Assembly (NCBI GenBank): GCA_024529925.1
Contig: JAFEUB010000731.1
Location: 1,516,501 to 1,580,500 of the forward strand
DNA: 64,000 nt
Direction: 5' to 3'
From: Ophthalmolycus amberensis
Taxonomy: Eukaryota; Chordata; Actinopteri; Perciformes; Zoarcidae
Under the pieces are notes generated by a model. It saw only the letters and a program-made list of their open reading frames with translations. It was not told where the DNA came from and made no database searches. Positions 44,223 to 57,366 of the stretch are shown here, one piece after another (the first letter of the stretch is position 1; every line of letters begins with the position of its first letter). The translations under genes and the position numbers were made by a program.

Positions 44223-44935
44223 CCCAGCTCCGTAGTTAACTCCTAGATATTACACATTCCCCTCAGACCGCTAATGATGCAGCATAAACCAGGGCTTTAC
44301 ATCATGCACACTGAAAAGAGTGCAACTGACAGAAAGCAAACATGGAATTGTTAAGCCCGAGGGTGTAGTGTCTTTCTGATGCATTGGCTCAAGTTTACAC
44401 GGCTTACAGTAGAATGGAAAAGCATCTGAGGTAAAGGCAAAGAAAAAGAGCATTGGTAGATTACAAGGTAGATCCGTGTGGTCCCGTATTAAATGGATTA
44501 CAGCCATACAACACATGTTGGCTGAAGACGCACCCATTGCTTGCTTTGGCACAAAAGGCAGCAGAAAGGCCATGCTGACCAACATGATGGAGTACGGACA
44601 GCGAAAATGTTTTATACGTTTTTCACATTTTTCTTTTATGTGTAGGCCTATCGTCTGTTAGTGTTTGGCTGTTGCCTGTTTGCATTAGCAGCCAAGTCAG
44701 GGGTGAAATATCAGATAATTTAAATGTTACATAATCCAAAGAATTTCGAAATATGACAAACAAATCTGACTGGGGCAGTTTTAAACATAACTTTCATAAA
44801 AAAATGTATTACATTTTTTTTTTTCTGGTGCTAAACAGAAAAAAAAACCTGATTTTAAAATATTTAAATTATTTAAAACTTCTAAATTGTAAGTTAAGTC
44901 TTTCTAGGAAAAGAATCGTACAGAAAATGAGGTCT

Positions 44936-45337
44936 TTAAAGCTGCACTATCGATATTTTTTCATTTTATATCAACCTTTTAGTCTCTTTGAGCTCATTGT
45001 TTTGCTACTTGATGTTCATTTTATACATTTCTGTCCCATTTAGAGAAAAATCAACAATAAAGCTTGGTAGGCTTTAGGGCGGGGCTACCTTGTGATTGAC
45101 AAGTCGCTACCGCAGCGTTGTCCGTGTTTACGTCTCATGACTTTAACCCTTTCACAGTGTGTTTTCACTTCACGAAAGTTATTGTAACCTTTTTGGTGCC
45201 CTAAAAAATGTTGGTCGGTTGTACCACACACTCGTTTCAAAAAATAAGATGGTGACGGACAAAACATGAGTCCACAAACCAATGGGTGACGACACTGCGC
45301 CCAATGCCTATGTCCACTTCTTATGTACAGTCTATGC
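44936..45337. repeat. dispersed fish repeat, probably a non-autonomous DNA transposon
   Basis: Contains blocks I recall from many fish genomes: AAAGCTGCACTATCGATATT, GGGCGGGGCTACCTTGTGAT, ACCAATGGGTGACG and ACTTCTTATGTACAGTCTAT. The termini are diverged, so the boundaries are approximate. Confidence 0.55.
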
Positions 45338-46215
45338 TCAAATGCATTGTAATGTTAATCTGTGTCAGCTGGATGTGGAAATAATTGCTAAAAGATTAGC
45401 CGCAACAACTTTCAGCTACGCGTGTAATATGTCAATATTGTATCACAGCATATGATTATATAATACTGCTTTAACTTAACTAGCAGCAGATTTAAAAGAC
45501 ATCTTTGAAAAAAAAGAGAAAGAAATCAAACTGTCACGCTGAGTGATGCCTCGCTAATAAAAACCCAAACAACATCAAAGACCTCTCTGTGAGCCACACA
45601 TCGGATTATATAGGAGCACAAAGAGCATTGATATTAAAAGGAAAATCTCACAGATGATCACTCTAAATAAAGGGATCATAATCCACTGGAGGTCTACAGT
45701 TCAGTGAGATTGTGTATCATGTGCATTTAAATTACAGTCATGTAGATATGTGAGTATATTGTACCCATTTTGCTTATTAGCATACCTTAATTCTTTCATT
45801 CTGACATTCTAAATATGCAGGCAGTACTAGTATTTATTTACTTAATTTTGTTTATTTCTATATTCTCAGAGAAGCATAAGAAATGATGATGTAGTTTGTC
45901 TGCAGATAAACTGTGTGAAATAAATGACTCGCACTGCTGACTCTGCAAGAAATTCTGTGCGAACGAAGCAGAATTTTATCTTTGGAGTGACCGTGCATGC
46001 GTGTTCACATTGCTCTCTGTTGACTCATGTTTACGTGTCTAAATGCACAATAAGCATTATGCTGCTATCGCCTCTTTGCTTATTGTGTTGTGTTGTACAG
46101 CACAATGGGTAACTGGAGTCAAACAGTCTGTGTTCAAAAACAAGTTCTACTTGAGTGTACTCTTGGAAATATGAGTCTTGCTTTTTAGTAGAGATTTCTT
46201 TGAAACATTGAAACA

Positions 46216-46342
46216 GGAGCATTACAGCAGGTGTAGTCACAGTCTTACTGCCCACGACACTTTCACACAACGGTGAAAGTGTCACCGTTGTGTGAAAGTA
46301 TCGTGGGCAGTAAGACTGTGACTACACCTGCTGTAATGCTCC
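46216..46342. repeat. near-perfect inverted repeat, 61-bp arms with 5-bp loop
   Basis: Arms 46216-46276 and 46282-46342 are reverse complements with one mismatch (C in GACAC against T in its partner), separated by AAGTG. The flanks (TTGAAACA and TTATTGTA) do not continue the pairing and show no target duplication. It could be a foldback element, a recent template-switch palindrome or a hairpin RNA locus. Confidence 0.97.
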
Positions 46343-49300
46343 TTATTGTAAAAGACATAGTCTCATTGCTGCTGCGTCAGAAAACTAAATCATTTATTTT
46401 AGTTCATTTACTTTTTTGAAAGGAAAAGTTCTGTCCCAGGAAATAAATTCTGAATATCCAAAAAGAAAAAATAGACTAGGATTGTACAGCGACTCAAGCG
46501 GCTCTGTAAGACTCCATTAGATGTATAGCATCTTAGTTTAGCGTGTTTTGAATGTTAATATTTGATAGCACTAAACACAAATCACAGCTGAGGCAGATGT
46601 GAATGACATTAGTTTTGCAGGTAAGGTCATGAACCAAAATGTACGAGATCACCAACACTCCACTCACTCCTCTCACACTTCCCTGACAATCGCTCTGCAC
46701 TCATTCGTATCGGAGACTTTAACATCCAGACACAAGCTTAAAGAAGCCCTAAGCTCTAACGCTGTTTCGACAAACGCGTCTGCCAAAATGTACTGTAATG
46801 AATGTCTGTATCACGTTTCATGGCAATCCGTCCGACAGCTGCCGAGATATTTCACTCAAAAGCACAAATGTGAAGCTTGTGGCGTTAAAGGAAAAGTCAG
46901 GGGATCACCAAGATAATTAGGATTCATCTTCTGGGAACCAGGAATTTCCATTGTAACAGGTTATGCTCATCCATCAGGTCGATTTAACACTGATTTAGGG
47001 GGGGACCATGAATTTCTGTACATAATTGTATGGCAATCCATCCGATAGAGCTATAACGTATTGCAGTCTGGGTCGACAGATATCGTCATCGCCAAAGCCA
47101 CACCGCTAACATGGCAAAAAGTTAAGATATCTGATAAAGCTGCAGTCTGTGTGCACCCAGCTCCATATCAACTGTAAACTAGTCCTATACAAAATGTAAA
47201 GCACAGTCTGTTTGCGCTCCACTGTCAACAGCCTTAAATGACAGCGATGATTGATGTTATGGGTGGAGCGCTTTATGTACCAATGGCATTTTATACTTTG
47301 GGATTTGGTTTTCTTGGAAAAAAGAAAAGCTCTTCCCATGAGGTGAGAATAAAAAAAAACCACCACCATTTAAAGTAATAGTAGCGATTATAGAACAGAG
47401 TGCCAGACAGCCCTGAGTGCAGCTACAGGCGGACACCCGGGCAGAACACTGACAGCCTAATGCAGCCTGGCTCTGTGGAAATTATACGAGAAAGGTTGGA
47501 GTCTTTTGTTGCATATCTGTTCCTGTTTACCCCTGTTGCTTAACTCGGGTATTTAATTCTGAAAAAAATGAAAAATACTTCTGATGAATGCATGCACACT
47601 GCCCAAGAGTCCATACAGCCGACAGGTTCTTTGAAAAAGCATAATAATAATAATACACTTTCAGGCATTTCGAGCATATACTTATGAATAATTGACTTTT
47701 TGCATAATTACTGTCAATGTCATATCCGATGGCACTGACCTGGTTATCACCTGGAGTCAGGTGATGAATTTCCCTCTGGGGACAATAAAGTATATTGCAT
47801 ATCGCAGCGTATTGCATCGCGTCGTACTGTACCGTATCGTATGTCACATAACTATCACGTTTACTATAATGTTCTATCAAAGCAATACAGACACAGCAGA
47901 TGTACATATATTGATACACATATCGTGCATGTTTTTACACAGACATTTGCACACTCGCAAAATTAAGAATGTATAATGAATATTTAATTGTTGGATTATT
48001 CAAAAGAGCCAGGCATGACAAATATAAATCAATAAACATTGCAGTTAGCGCACCAGATTTAGCCAAGTGCCCATTTTTTTTTACCTGTATGTTGCATACA
48101 GTGGTCCCCCTAAAAAATGATATCAGCATATGGAGCAATTACAAAATGGGGAAACATGGCATTCTGCTTTAATATCAGGTACTAATAGAAACGTGCAACA
48201 CAGACTCAAATAAGACACAATCACAAGACGTGTTCACACCATTTGACTCATTTTGAAATGACTCACTTTCCACCTTAAACACTGGGGGGCACTGCCACAT
48301 CTCTAGTCACGGAGGAGCTGTGGAAGCAGCCGAGGACCAAAGACGAAACGATGTAATGAAACCTTTCATATGAAAGACATCGTGTGCAGAACGACGAGCC
48401 TCATTTAGGGATGCGTTTTGTTCCACTCACACACAAACACTACGCTTGGCTCTCCATCTTTACAACTCCTCTCATACTATTCGTCCCGTTTCAGTTGTCC
48501 CACCGCGGGACATTCAGCAGCGTGCGCTTCGTGTCCGTTTTATTAGCAGCAGGGTCGAGTTTCCACCAAGTTACAGAACATTAAACGCACCTAATTTGGA
48601 ACTAAACAATAAAACCACTGATGAGTAAAATGGCATCATGTAAATGTCATCTTCCTACGTGTGCATGTTTTCTTTTCACTTTTTGGCATGCTGTATTTTA
48701 TCTGCTGTCTAAAGCTACAGCATGTTGGCAATTACACTGTGGGTGACCATTAGTGTCATTCAAGCCTCAGCCCCAGGACGGCTTCAGCATTTTGCATCTG
48801 TTTAATTTTTCTCCGTTTAAAGGGCTTGAAAACCAGTCAAGCATCTCCCCACAACATTAACAATTCCCCTCTCTTTTGTTCTTTCCAACCTCAGGTCTCG
48901 CTACAGTTGTTTAAAAGGTATGATTTGCCCGAACGGCCCTTTTCCCTTCCAGCACTGAACCTTTTTCATGTGAAGGTGGTCTAATGCTGAGGTATGCCCT
49001 TCCAAAATCGGACGCACGTTGCCCAGATCTAGATGCATGTTGGCAGTTTCCGCTCAGGAGGGGTGATGAAAGTCGAATGGGGCTCCTGATGTGACAGCAA
49101 ACAGAGGCAGGAAATCTCTTAAAAGAGACGCATCATTAATTTGCAGCCTGGAGATTCTCGTTTGCAACAGTCTCTCTTCTTGAAAAGGCAGCCTGAAAAC
49201 CCTGGCAAATGAGCGAGTGAATCCCGCCACGAGGCAAAAAGTGACTTTGAGTAGAGCCCAATGTCACGAGCACATTGTGTAAGAATAAGTCTAATCACAG

Positions 49301-50478
49301 AACGTGGAGCTCTTCACCAGTAATTATGGCAACTCATCAAAAAGCAAGTCAACCTTTGTCTCGCCTTTTATTCTCAGCTTGTAAATTGGATGATTTTTAA
49401 TGAGCACCATTGTTCAAATTCCAACTTTTTTAGATTTTTACCACATTCATGTTTGTTAGATAGTTGAAAGCTAAGAAAAATTGTGATATAAGGCTTTTAA
49501 ATTATTACAAATGAAAGAAAATATGTATCACATAATAAGTATGTCTATGTGTGATGATGCAGAGGGTGCAGATTAACAAGACGAGATGTCTCTGCAGCTC
49601 TGTCAGGTATCTTGTGCGGATGTCAGACTCTTTGCACTGTAAAGCACTCCCTGGTGTGGCCCGAAATCAATTCAGTGAGATCCGGAAGAGTGAACCAAAA
49701 CAGTTACAGGCTGTTCTCATGCACTGTTCGTAGGTTTACCTCCGGAAAAGTACCCACAAAATCAATTTGAATTTAATCCATGTCATCGTAAGCCAATGGG
49801 GTGGTTGGAGTGGCCAACCAAAACCACGATCTGATAAACCTAACCAAGTAGATTTGTTGCTTAAGCACTGGTGGGGCACACCGTCCGCTCGTTTTGAAGG
49901 AAATTCGTAGGAAAGCGAAAAATAACTAAATATTTTTAGAAACCATTGTATGAGAATAAGTTTACCAGCAAAGAAGCGAGGCGGCAAAACCCAAACAATG
50001 AGCTGAAAGACGCTAAAACGCTCTGTAGAGCTGAGGAGCACCGCAGATTTGAATGAATATTGATTGTAGCTGCTTTGAATTACTTTTAAAAAACAGAAAG
50101 AGTGAGAAATATTCAACAATCAAAACAGAGTCATCAAATTCTGTACGACACAAGTCGGCACAAAACGTCCATCCAGGGGTCAAACCGTATACGGTCGGTG
50201 TACTGTATCCATCAATAGATTTGAAGCATTGCAGAGAGTTAATGGTGCAGACGGACACTGACGGAAACTTGATGTCAGCAGAGATGCAGATTGCCTCGAG
50301 CAAGGATACTCTGTTGTTGTTCAAGCAGCAGTAGTTGTTGTTGTGCAACAGAAGTCTTGTGTTTCACCAGAGCGGCGGTTCTTTACACAAACTGGCTTTA
50401 ATAATGAATACAGAGCTATAAGGGGTCCTGACCCAGACGTAGTTAAATAGGCATAGAGGAGTGAAGTACTCGGGATCT

Positions 50479-50484
50479 CACACA

Positions 50485-50523
<39 letters not shown>
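50479..50523. repeat. CA microsatellite
   Basis: About 45 bp of CA with one interruption (CACTCACACA at its left end). Confidence 0.95.
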
Positions 50524-50525
<2 letters not shown>

Positions 50526-51249
50526 TTCAACAAAACCACCATCATATCTGTACCCCTTACCCTTTTTTTTAGTCAAACTTATCGCCAACTCCCAAAAACA
50601 CTTCATGTGTATCGACTATGTGGCACAGTACTCTACTGCTTTCTTACTTCTCTCCATCTCTCTCTCTCAAACTAACTATTGATTTCTATTTCTGCCCGTC
50701 CATCTTTCTTTTAGTCCTTCACTCCCTAAACAAAAACCTCCGCCGTCTCCCCCCCCCTCTCTCTCTCCAACTCTGGTATTTCCCAGCGAAGCCCCCTCCT
50801 CACCTCCCTCTTCCTCTCCCTCCCCCCTCTCCTCTCCTCAGATGGATTCTTCAGTCAGCCGAGTGGAACTGGTGCGGCTGCCGGAGAGACAGGCAGAGAG
50901 GCAGAGCGGCTGTGCAGAACAGACGCTGGGTCAGAGCGCTCAGTTGCTTCAGACAATCACGGGGGAGCGAGAGAAAGACACAGGAAAAGAGACAGAGAGA
51001 GAGAGAGCGTATAGAAAGATAGATTGAAAAGGGAAGGGGAGACAGAGGAGGGAGGTAAATATGTGACAGGATGTGGTTTCCCTGAGCTTGCAGAACATCG
51101 GCATACAGGCATACTTTGAGCATGACCTAGACACACTGAGCTTACAAGTGTGTTTGAGCTCCGTTAGGTGGAGAGGGGGAAGACGAAGCAAACCGCTGGA
51201 TCTGCCGCGCTGGTTGCTCTGTTGCTCTGTTGCCCGCCCGGAGGATTGT

Positions 51250-51408
51250 GTTTCCTCCAAGCCAAGCAGCCTCCTCGGTGAGCTTGCCGGACAGGATCTG
51301 AACCCGTCCTCCATCCCTCCTTCCCAGTAGAATGTGTTTCTCTGCTGCCCCGGTTGCTGCCTCCGCGTCCGAGCAGTGAACTTTTTCCAACGAGATTCGC
51401 AAAAACAG
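51250..51408 (+). other. candidate rftn1 non-coding leader exon (3' boundary only)
   Basis: The rftn1 coding exon has a splice acceptor 23 bases before its ATG, so a leader exon is expected upstream. Here a locally GC-rich stretch (CGGTTGCTGCCTCCGCGTCC) ends at an AAAACAG/GTACGT donor (GT at 51409-51410), a strong consensus. The left boundary is arbitrary and other donors in the spacer are possible. Confidence 0.3.
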
Positions 51409-52196
51409 GTACGTTTTGCTTCCCTGCTTGTGCGAGAGCTCCTCAACATGTGTATGAATTTGAACTTCAGGAACAGATGTGCGAGCGTATATATACAGCC
51501 TCTCAGTAAACTTGAAATGCACGGTGGCAATTGTTTCACCACAGAGGGTTGATTCATTAGAGACGACGCCGCAAGCCACAAGTTTGGCTTCGGAGAAGTG
51601 TGTTCAACAACAAGCTCTAAATCCATTGCTACCACACACACACACACACACTCACATGGTCGCAAAGCAACACACTCACTCTGGCCGTTCATCATGCACA
51701 TCAATAGGTCTGGTTGTTTTGAAGTCACATGCAGGATGGATGGTACAGAGCGGCGCTGAGAATGTCAAAAATGTCTACCTGGATCAAATCATGGACCCTG
51801 ACCGTGTTTCAAGATGTGTATGGCGTACAGTATCACGCCACTCCCACTAGTGAGGTGAGAGTGATGTGTGAGCTATACTGTACGGATGAAGGTTAAAAGT
51901 ATGGGTTTCCCCGTGTGTGTGTGTGTATGTATGCGCGTGTGTGTGTGCTCGTGTGTGTGTGTGTGTGTGTGTGCAGCATGCGTGCCTATATATCCGTGTC
52001 TGTCTGTACAAGTGGATGTTTACATGCTTCGACTATGTGCTCCGGTACACGAGTTCATCCAAGCGTGCGTGCAGGAGGAGGTTTAAAGGGAAAAACAAGT
52101 TGAGCGATGGCAGGAGGTGAAGGAAGGGCGGGGGGGATGTCAGGGAGGAGGAAGACGAGGGCATGAGAGAGAGGAAAAGCCGGGGGAAGAGGGGAA

Positions 52197-52197
<1 letters not shown>

Positions 52198-52228
<31 letters not shown>
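52198..52228. repeat. GT microsatellite
   Basis: About 31 bp of GT followed by a GA-rich run. A longer imperfect GT region lies at 51913-51972. Confidence 0.95.
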
Positions 52229-52242
<14 letters not shown>

Positions 52243-52377
52243 AAGTGAGTGAGAGAGCTCAGTCTGACTGTTAATTAGTTCCAGCTGGTGAGCTGTGGAG
52301 CTTCGGGCTGCATTAGCTCTACAGTGTTGCTGGGTCAGGAGTTGCCTCTGTCTCAGTCTGTTTCTCACACACACATC

Positions 52378-52621
52378 CTTGTACTTCTATCTTTGTGAGG
52401 ACACTCATCGACATAACGCATTCCCATTACTTTAATCTTAACCATCACAATTAAATGCCTAACCTAAACTGTTTTCTATCCTGAACCTTAAAATCAAGGC
52501 TGAACCCTCTAACAGGCCTTTGAAGAAGTGAGGAATGGTCAAAATGTCCTCACTTTCCAAAAGTATCCTCACTCTGAAGGGCTAAAATTCAAGTTGGTCC
52601 TCACAAAGATACATGTACAAG
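52378..52621. mobile_element. snapback MITE
   Basis: 244 bp whose ends pair: CTTGTACTTCTATCTTTGTG (from 52378) and the inverted CACAAAGATACATGTACAAG (to 52621), each followed inward by GAGGAC. A non-autonomous family common in fish genomes from memory; superfamily not assigned. Confidence 0.7.
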
Positions 52622-53777
52622 TCCGGACAGACACACACACACATACACATGCGTGGATAGCATACACACATCGAGAGGCATCACCAAAAAAATGCATGTG
52701 GGCGGCCCTGCAACTACACTGAAACATGATACAGGCTGCACAAATTCACACACACACGCGCACACGTGCACGTGAAGCCTTCCAAACATACAAAACAAAA
52801 AGACACCATCAGATGTTGAACGCATGACGTACAAAGTTAACAAATAAAAAAGAAAAACACATTTTCACCGACAAAAGCACAATGTAACTGCACACATTAC
52901 ACACGAACGCACACCTGCAGGGGAAGAAAAACAGCCCTGTGCTGAACTCTATGTCGAGAGTGTATATCAAAGAGTGTGCTGAATACGTATGACGTGCAAA
53001 GAACACATGCCACTCGTGAGCGTGCACATACACATGACATGAGCACATAGACACACGCATGCACACACACACTTAAAACACACACACACACACACAGAGG
53101 AAAACACTCTCACCCCATGTGACTGCATCATACATTGGCTGCTCTTCAGCTCGGCTGTTGGAAATGTGGAAGTGATTGTGGTTTGGGCTTCGCTTCGCTA
53201 CAATGTCACGTCGAGCAAGGGACTCATTACACAGAGCAGAAGGTGAAGAGGAGGTTACCTTACAAAAAAAACAACACTTTCACCGGACAGTTTTGATCCG
53301 ATTTGCTCACATTTGAGATATCTGTATCAGAGACCTCTGCTGCCAAGCAACACAATGGAAGTGAATGGAATTTCACCATCTAATAAGGGACCCTCTATAA
53401 TGAATTACCTAGTGACTCCATCATGTATTACAGCTGTTATATATATATATATAGCCAAAGGCCATAAATAACAACACCAATTTTCCTTTCTTTATCATTT
53501 TAGCTAGATTAGCTCAGCAGGAAGACCCCTCTCATGGACCATGAAACCAAAAACCAAACCAAAATTCAGGACCAAAAAATCCATTTATTACCAAAAAGCT
53601 TTTTCATAAAAACTCATTTATAACCGAAAATGACTGACTAATGTTCGGCGATGGCTTATTAGAAAGTGCTAAAGTCATGACTCTTCATTCGTGACTTTAA
53701 TAACATTTATAACTGCAGACTTGATGTCATATTAGAAAGTGAGAAACTCATGTCCCTTTATCAATAACACGGTAGCA

Positions 53778-54026
53778 TTTAAAGGGACACTCCACGGATT
53801 TAATGCTGCAAGAGACAGAGCTGAAGGCCAAATATCCTGACTGTTAGTCTCCATGGTTCAAGCTCCAAAACCACCGGATCCTACACTTCCCAGGATGCAA
53901 CTCGATGGCATCTCCAGTCTTTCCTGACTATTAAATAACCACTTCACACCACTGTTTGGTATGGCCAACGTTATTGGTATGTGAGAAGATATTGTTAGTG
54001 TAGTTTTGGTGGAGCGACCCTTTAAA
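53778..54026. mobile_element. TTAA-flanked MITE (piggyBac-like)
   Basis: Ends AGGGACACTCCAC and, inverted, GTGGAGCGACCCT lie immediately inside TTAA tetranucleotides (53779-53782 and 54022-54025). TTAA duplication points to piggyBac or Kolobok transposase. About 240 bp, no coding capacity. Confidence 0.7.
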
Positions 54027-55815
54027 ATCAGTCCAAACATGTTTACAACAGTCGCAGTCGTGATTAAGAGTTATACTCGTTTATTTTCTGAATCATTTCC
54101 TTCCACCATCAGCTCATGTGTTTTCTGAGCCAATGTTGATTTTCTTTCTCTGCAGTCTTTTAGCAAACATGTATTTTAATCAACTTACGTTTGGTATCTG
54201 ATCCGGGCACAGTGAATCCCCCTGTGAGGTGTGAAATTTGATTAAGGTAATTGGCAAACCTTGGCTAAAATGTGTACTCCTCTCCACTCTGTAAGTATAG
54301 ACAAACACCCACAGACAGACTCAACAAAATATGAGAACATTTTATACTCTGGTAAAAATTTAGGGTACATCTAATTGAAAGGTAGTTATTTTTAAACCAT
54401 CTAAATTTCATTCTACTCTCATTTCACGCTCCGCCTGTTTGATGCCAGGGACTCAAACAAGCTTCACATTCGGGACATGATGAAATACAAACATATGGAG
54501 GATTTAATTCCTCAAAATATAAGTTGCCGGAAGGTGACTTTTACTCCTGCAAAATAAAAAATGTGTACAAAAATTAGATAATGACAACATATAAGTATTT
54601 GGTTGGCAGAGTTATCTGTATTTTAGAGATGTTTGGTGTAATTTGTTCCAATTTTGCAGTAATATAAACCGTAGGAAGTAAACATGGCTGACTGGCACAC
54701 TGCTAGATAAGGTGTGAGATTTGCAGTTGTCATGACAGGGTGTCATCTTGATTGCAGCCTCCGCTGCAAGTCGCACATTTCTTTCCTCCTGAAATGTGCA
54801 GTTACAAGATCTCGGGCAAAGATTATTTTCCCTCGCTCCCCTGTTGGGTGACAGTGATCGTGTGCTTTTGAAGATACTAAAGTTATTCAAGCCTCTGGCA
54901 TTGCCCTAGACCTGAGACGGCATCCTAGGATGAATCCTCCAGGCAAGACGGAAGACAAAAGAGCCAATATTCAGCCGGTCGTGTAGTAGCTTAGCCTCGT
55001 AGCCGAGACAAAGAGGAAAAAAAAAAAAAAAAAACCCCATCCCCCCCTTGATATTTCTATAAGGCAAATGGACTCTTGTTGTAATGGGTGGTCAAGAAAA
55101 TTGCAGCAGTATTGATCGGCTAATGTTGAACACGGACATATCGATAGGCTGTCTGAAAACCTAAGAACTTGGCTTCGGCTGGCTTTAATAAAAAATGACC
55201 TGCCTGGAGCAAGTTCACAGAAAGCAATGAGTCACTCAGAGAGAATCTCTTCAAACTCCGTGTTTCAGAGGAAAAATACAAAGAGGGCAACCGGAGAATT
55301 TTCTATTTTTAACCAAGTCTCTCTCTCTCTCTTTTTCTCCTGCTTTCCTGAAATGACAAACAATCCCTCTGTCACCGTGTTTCTTTGGCTGCAGCTTGAA
55401 AACATCCAACGCGGTGTTTGTGCGGCTTGAGTCGAGATGATGTTTTGCTTTTCACTTGTGAGAACTGTACAAATCCCAGCGTGGATAGATTATGCATAAC
55501 AAAATCTAACTCATGACTGTCAAAGACATGCAGAGAGGAGAGGAGGGGAACAGGAGGACGCCAGTGTTTGCTCCTGCACATGGAGGAGTGGGGGAGAAAG
55601 GGAGAAAGGGAGGAAGGAGGAGGGGAAAGAGGGAGCCGGTCCTGGATATGAGGAGGGGTTTGGGCTTACAGCGGGAAAAAAAAGAGAGAAACTGACAATG
55701 GAAGAGAGAGGTTGAGAAAGATTGGTGCCTATTATTCTCCTGAGGAGGCAATAGTCCTAGAGGGGTTGGTTCCCATGGCAATAGCTCTCTCGATGCATGT
55801 GTGTATGAGTGTATT

Positions 55816-55843
55816 TGTGTGTGTGTGTGTGTGTGTGTGTGTG
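55816..55843. repeat. GT microsatellite
   Basis: About 28 bp of uninterrupted GT. Confidence 0.95.
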
Positions 55844-56124
55844 GATGGACTGCAACCGGGCCTTGAGACTGTACGGAGACGAGGTTGGTCGAGGCCATAG
55901 AGAACCGCGGAGCCACCCGGAGCCTCGAAATCTCAGACAGACACTATTGTTTACTCGCCCGTTCTCTCCATCTCACTCATCACAACCTCATCTTCCGTTC
56001 TTTTTTTTCCCTTCTCCCGCATGTGTTGCCGTAATGCATCATCCTTGGGCATTCAAAGCAAATACAACAAATTCAGCGAGTTGAAAAAAGCAATTCCACC
56101 TTTGGCACCCATGGCCTCCTTGTT

Positions 56125-56156
56125 GGGGGGGGGGGGGGGGTTGGGGGGGGGGGGGG
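56125..56156 (+). repeat. G16-TT-G14 tract
   Basis: Two long G runs separated by TT. Can form a G-quadruplex in principle; the length may be an assembly estimate. Confidence 0.95.
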
Positions 56157-57319
56157 TGCGTAATGGTTTAAATGTGGAGACGTCGGCCCCAAAAAAACTA
56201 AATTTAATCTTTTCCTTGGGATCTTCAAAGTAGAAATATTTAATACATTATAATGCATTCACTCACAATACCCAAAGCTTGGTGAGGATTTGAATTTTTG
56301 AGCAGTGTGCAAATCTGAGAGCGTGTTCCCCACCTTTCCTTCTTAATGCTCCAAAAAGCAACTGCCTCCTCTCTTCTGGATCATGGCATAATGGATATGT
56401 AATTACATTTGCATGATACTATAGTGATTAATTATTCTTGATACAAAACAGAAATGAGTCATTTTTGAGTGAACCCCATCAAGTGTGACCTCATGCCCAG
56501 GGTGTCTCTATTCACCGTATGCTGCCCCGCCCATTTTTAAACAATGTCGATATTTGGGAATATTCAGCAGCTACACTACTGTTGGTGAATGGATGGATTT
56601 ATGACAACCATCAGTGACTGGGAGGACAACATTTGAAAATAGCCAGCAGCTCCTCACAGCTCCAAAAACATCGGCGTAAATTTCCAAATCTGTGTTATTT
56701 GGATAAACTGACCACATATAGGGAATCATATAACTTTCTAGGCTGAAAAAAATATTTAAAGTTTTTTTAACAGTTTCTTTTGGCAAGTAAAGTGATAAAG
56801 CTGGCAAAGCTAAGCAACATAATCGCTGAGATTAGCTACAATACGACGCATGGATTCCAACAGAGACTCAGTTTCATGGTGAAAATAAGTGTAAAAGCGT
56901 CCATAGAAGCTTTTCAAGCCACTCATGCGGCAAAACCCACTTCTTCTCTGTCTGTTTGTATGCTTGTTATGGTCAGAAAAGTCATATTTATACTAAAATG
57001 TGCCAAAATGTTGCTAAATGCATTTAGCGAATGTTTGCTGCTAGATAGGTTAGCTTTTCATGTCTGATGCTCACTAGAAGTATGAGCAGGTAAAAACACA
57101 GCTAAACAGCTTACTGTGTATTTAGCCACGTCTCAAGCACACAGGCAGGCAATATTGTATTCAAACCGTACTGTAGCTTTTTAGTGGATTATAACAGTTT
57201 GAACAAAAGTGTCTTGTAAATGGCATGCACAGCATATTTAACGACACACTGTAGGTCCCTCTCTTAAAAGGACTGTAATAACTAAAGGTTACAGCATTAA
57301 CATCCTGCCTCAGCATTGT

Positions 57320-57321
<2 letters not shown>

Positions 57322-57362
<41 letters not shown>
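57322..57362. repeat. CT microsatellite
   Basis: About 41 bp of pure CT (polypurine/polypyrimidine), of the type that can form triplex H-DNA. Confidence 0.97.

Positions 57363-57366
<4 letters not shown>

Noticed and set aside
46216..46342. A microRNA precursor
   Set aside because: A 61-bp, almost fully paired stem with a 5-base loop is unlike a Drosha substrate, which has imperfect pairing and a larger loop. It could still yield siRNA, so it is kept as an unclassified hairpin.
50618..51728. Several 60-260 codon open frames near 50.6-51.7 kb
   Set aside because: Low-complexity Ser/Arg/Leu/Cys text from CT-, GA- and CA-rich DNA on both strands, with no family resemblance or splice logic; at most part of a non-coding leader.
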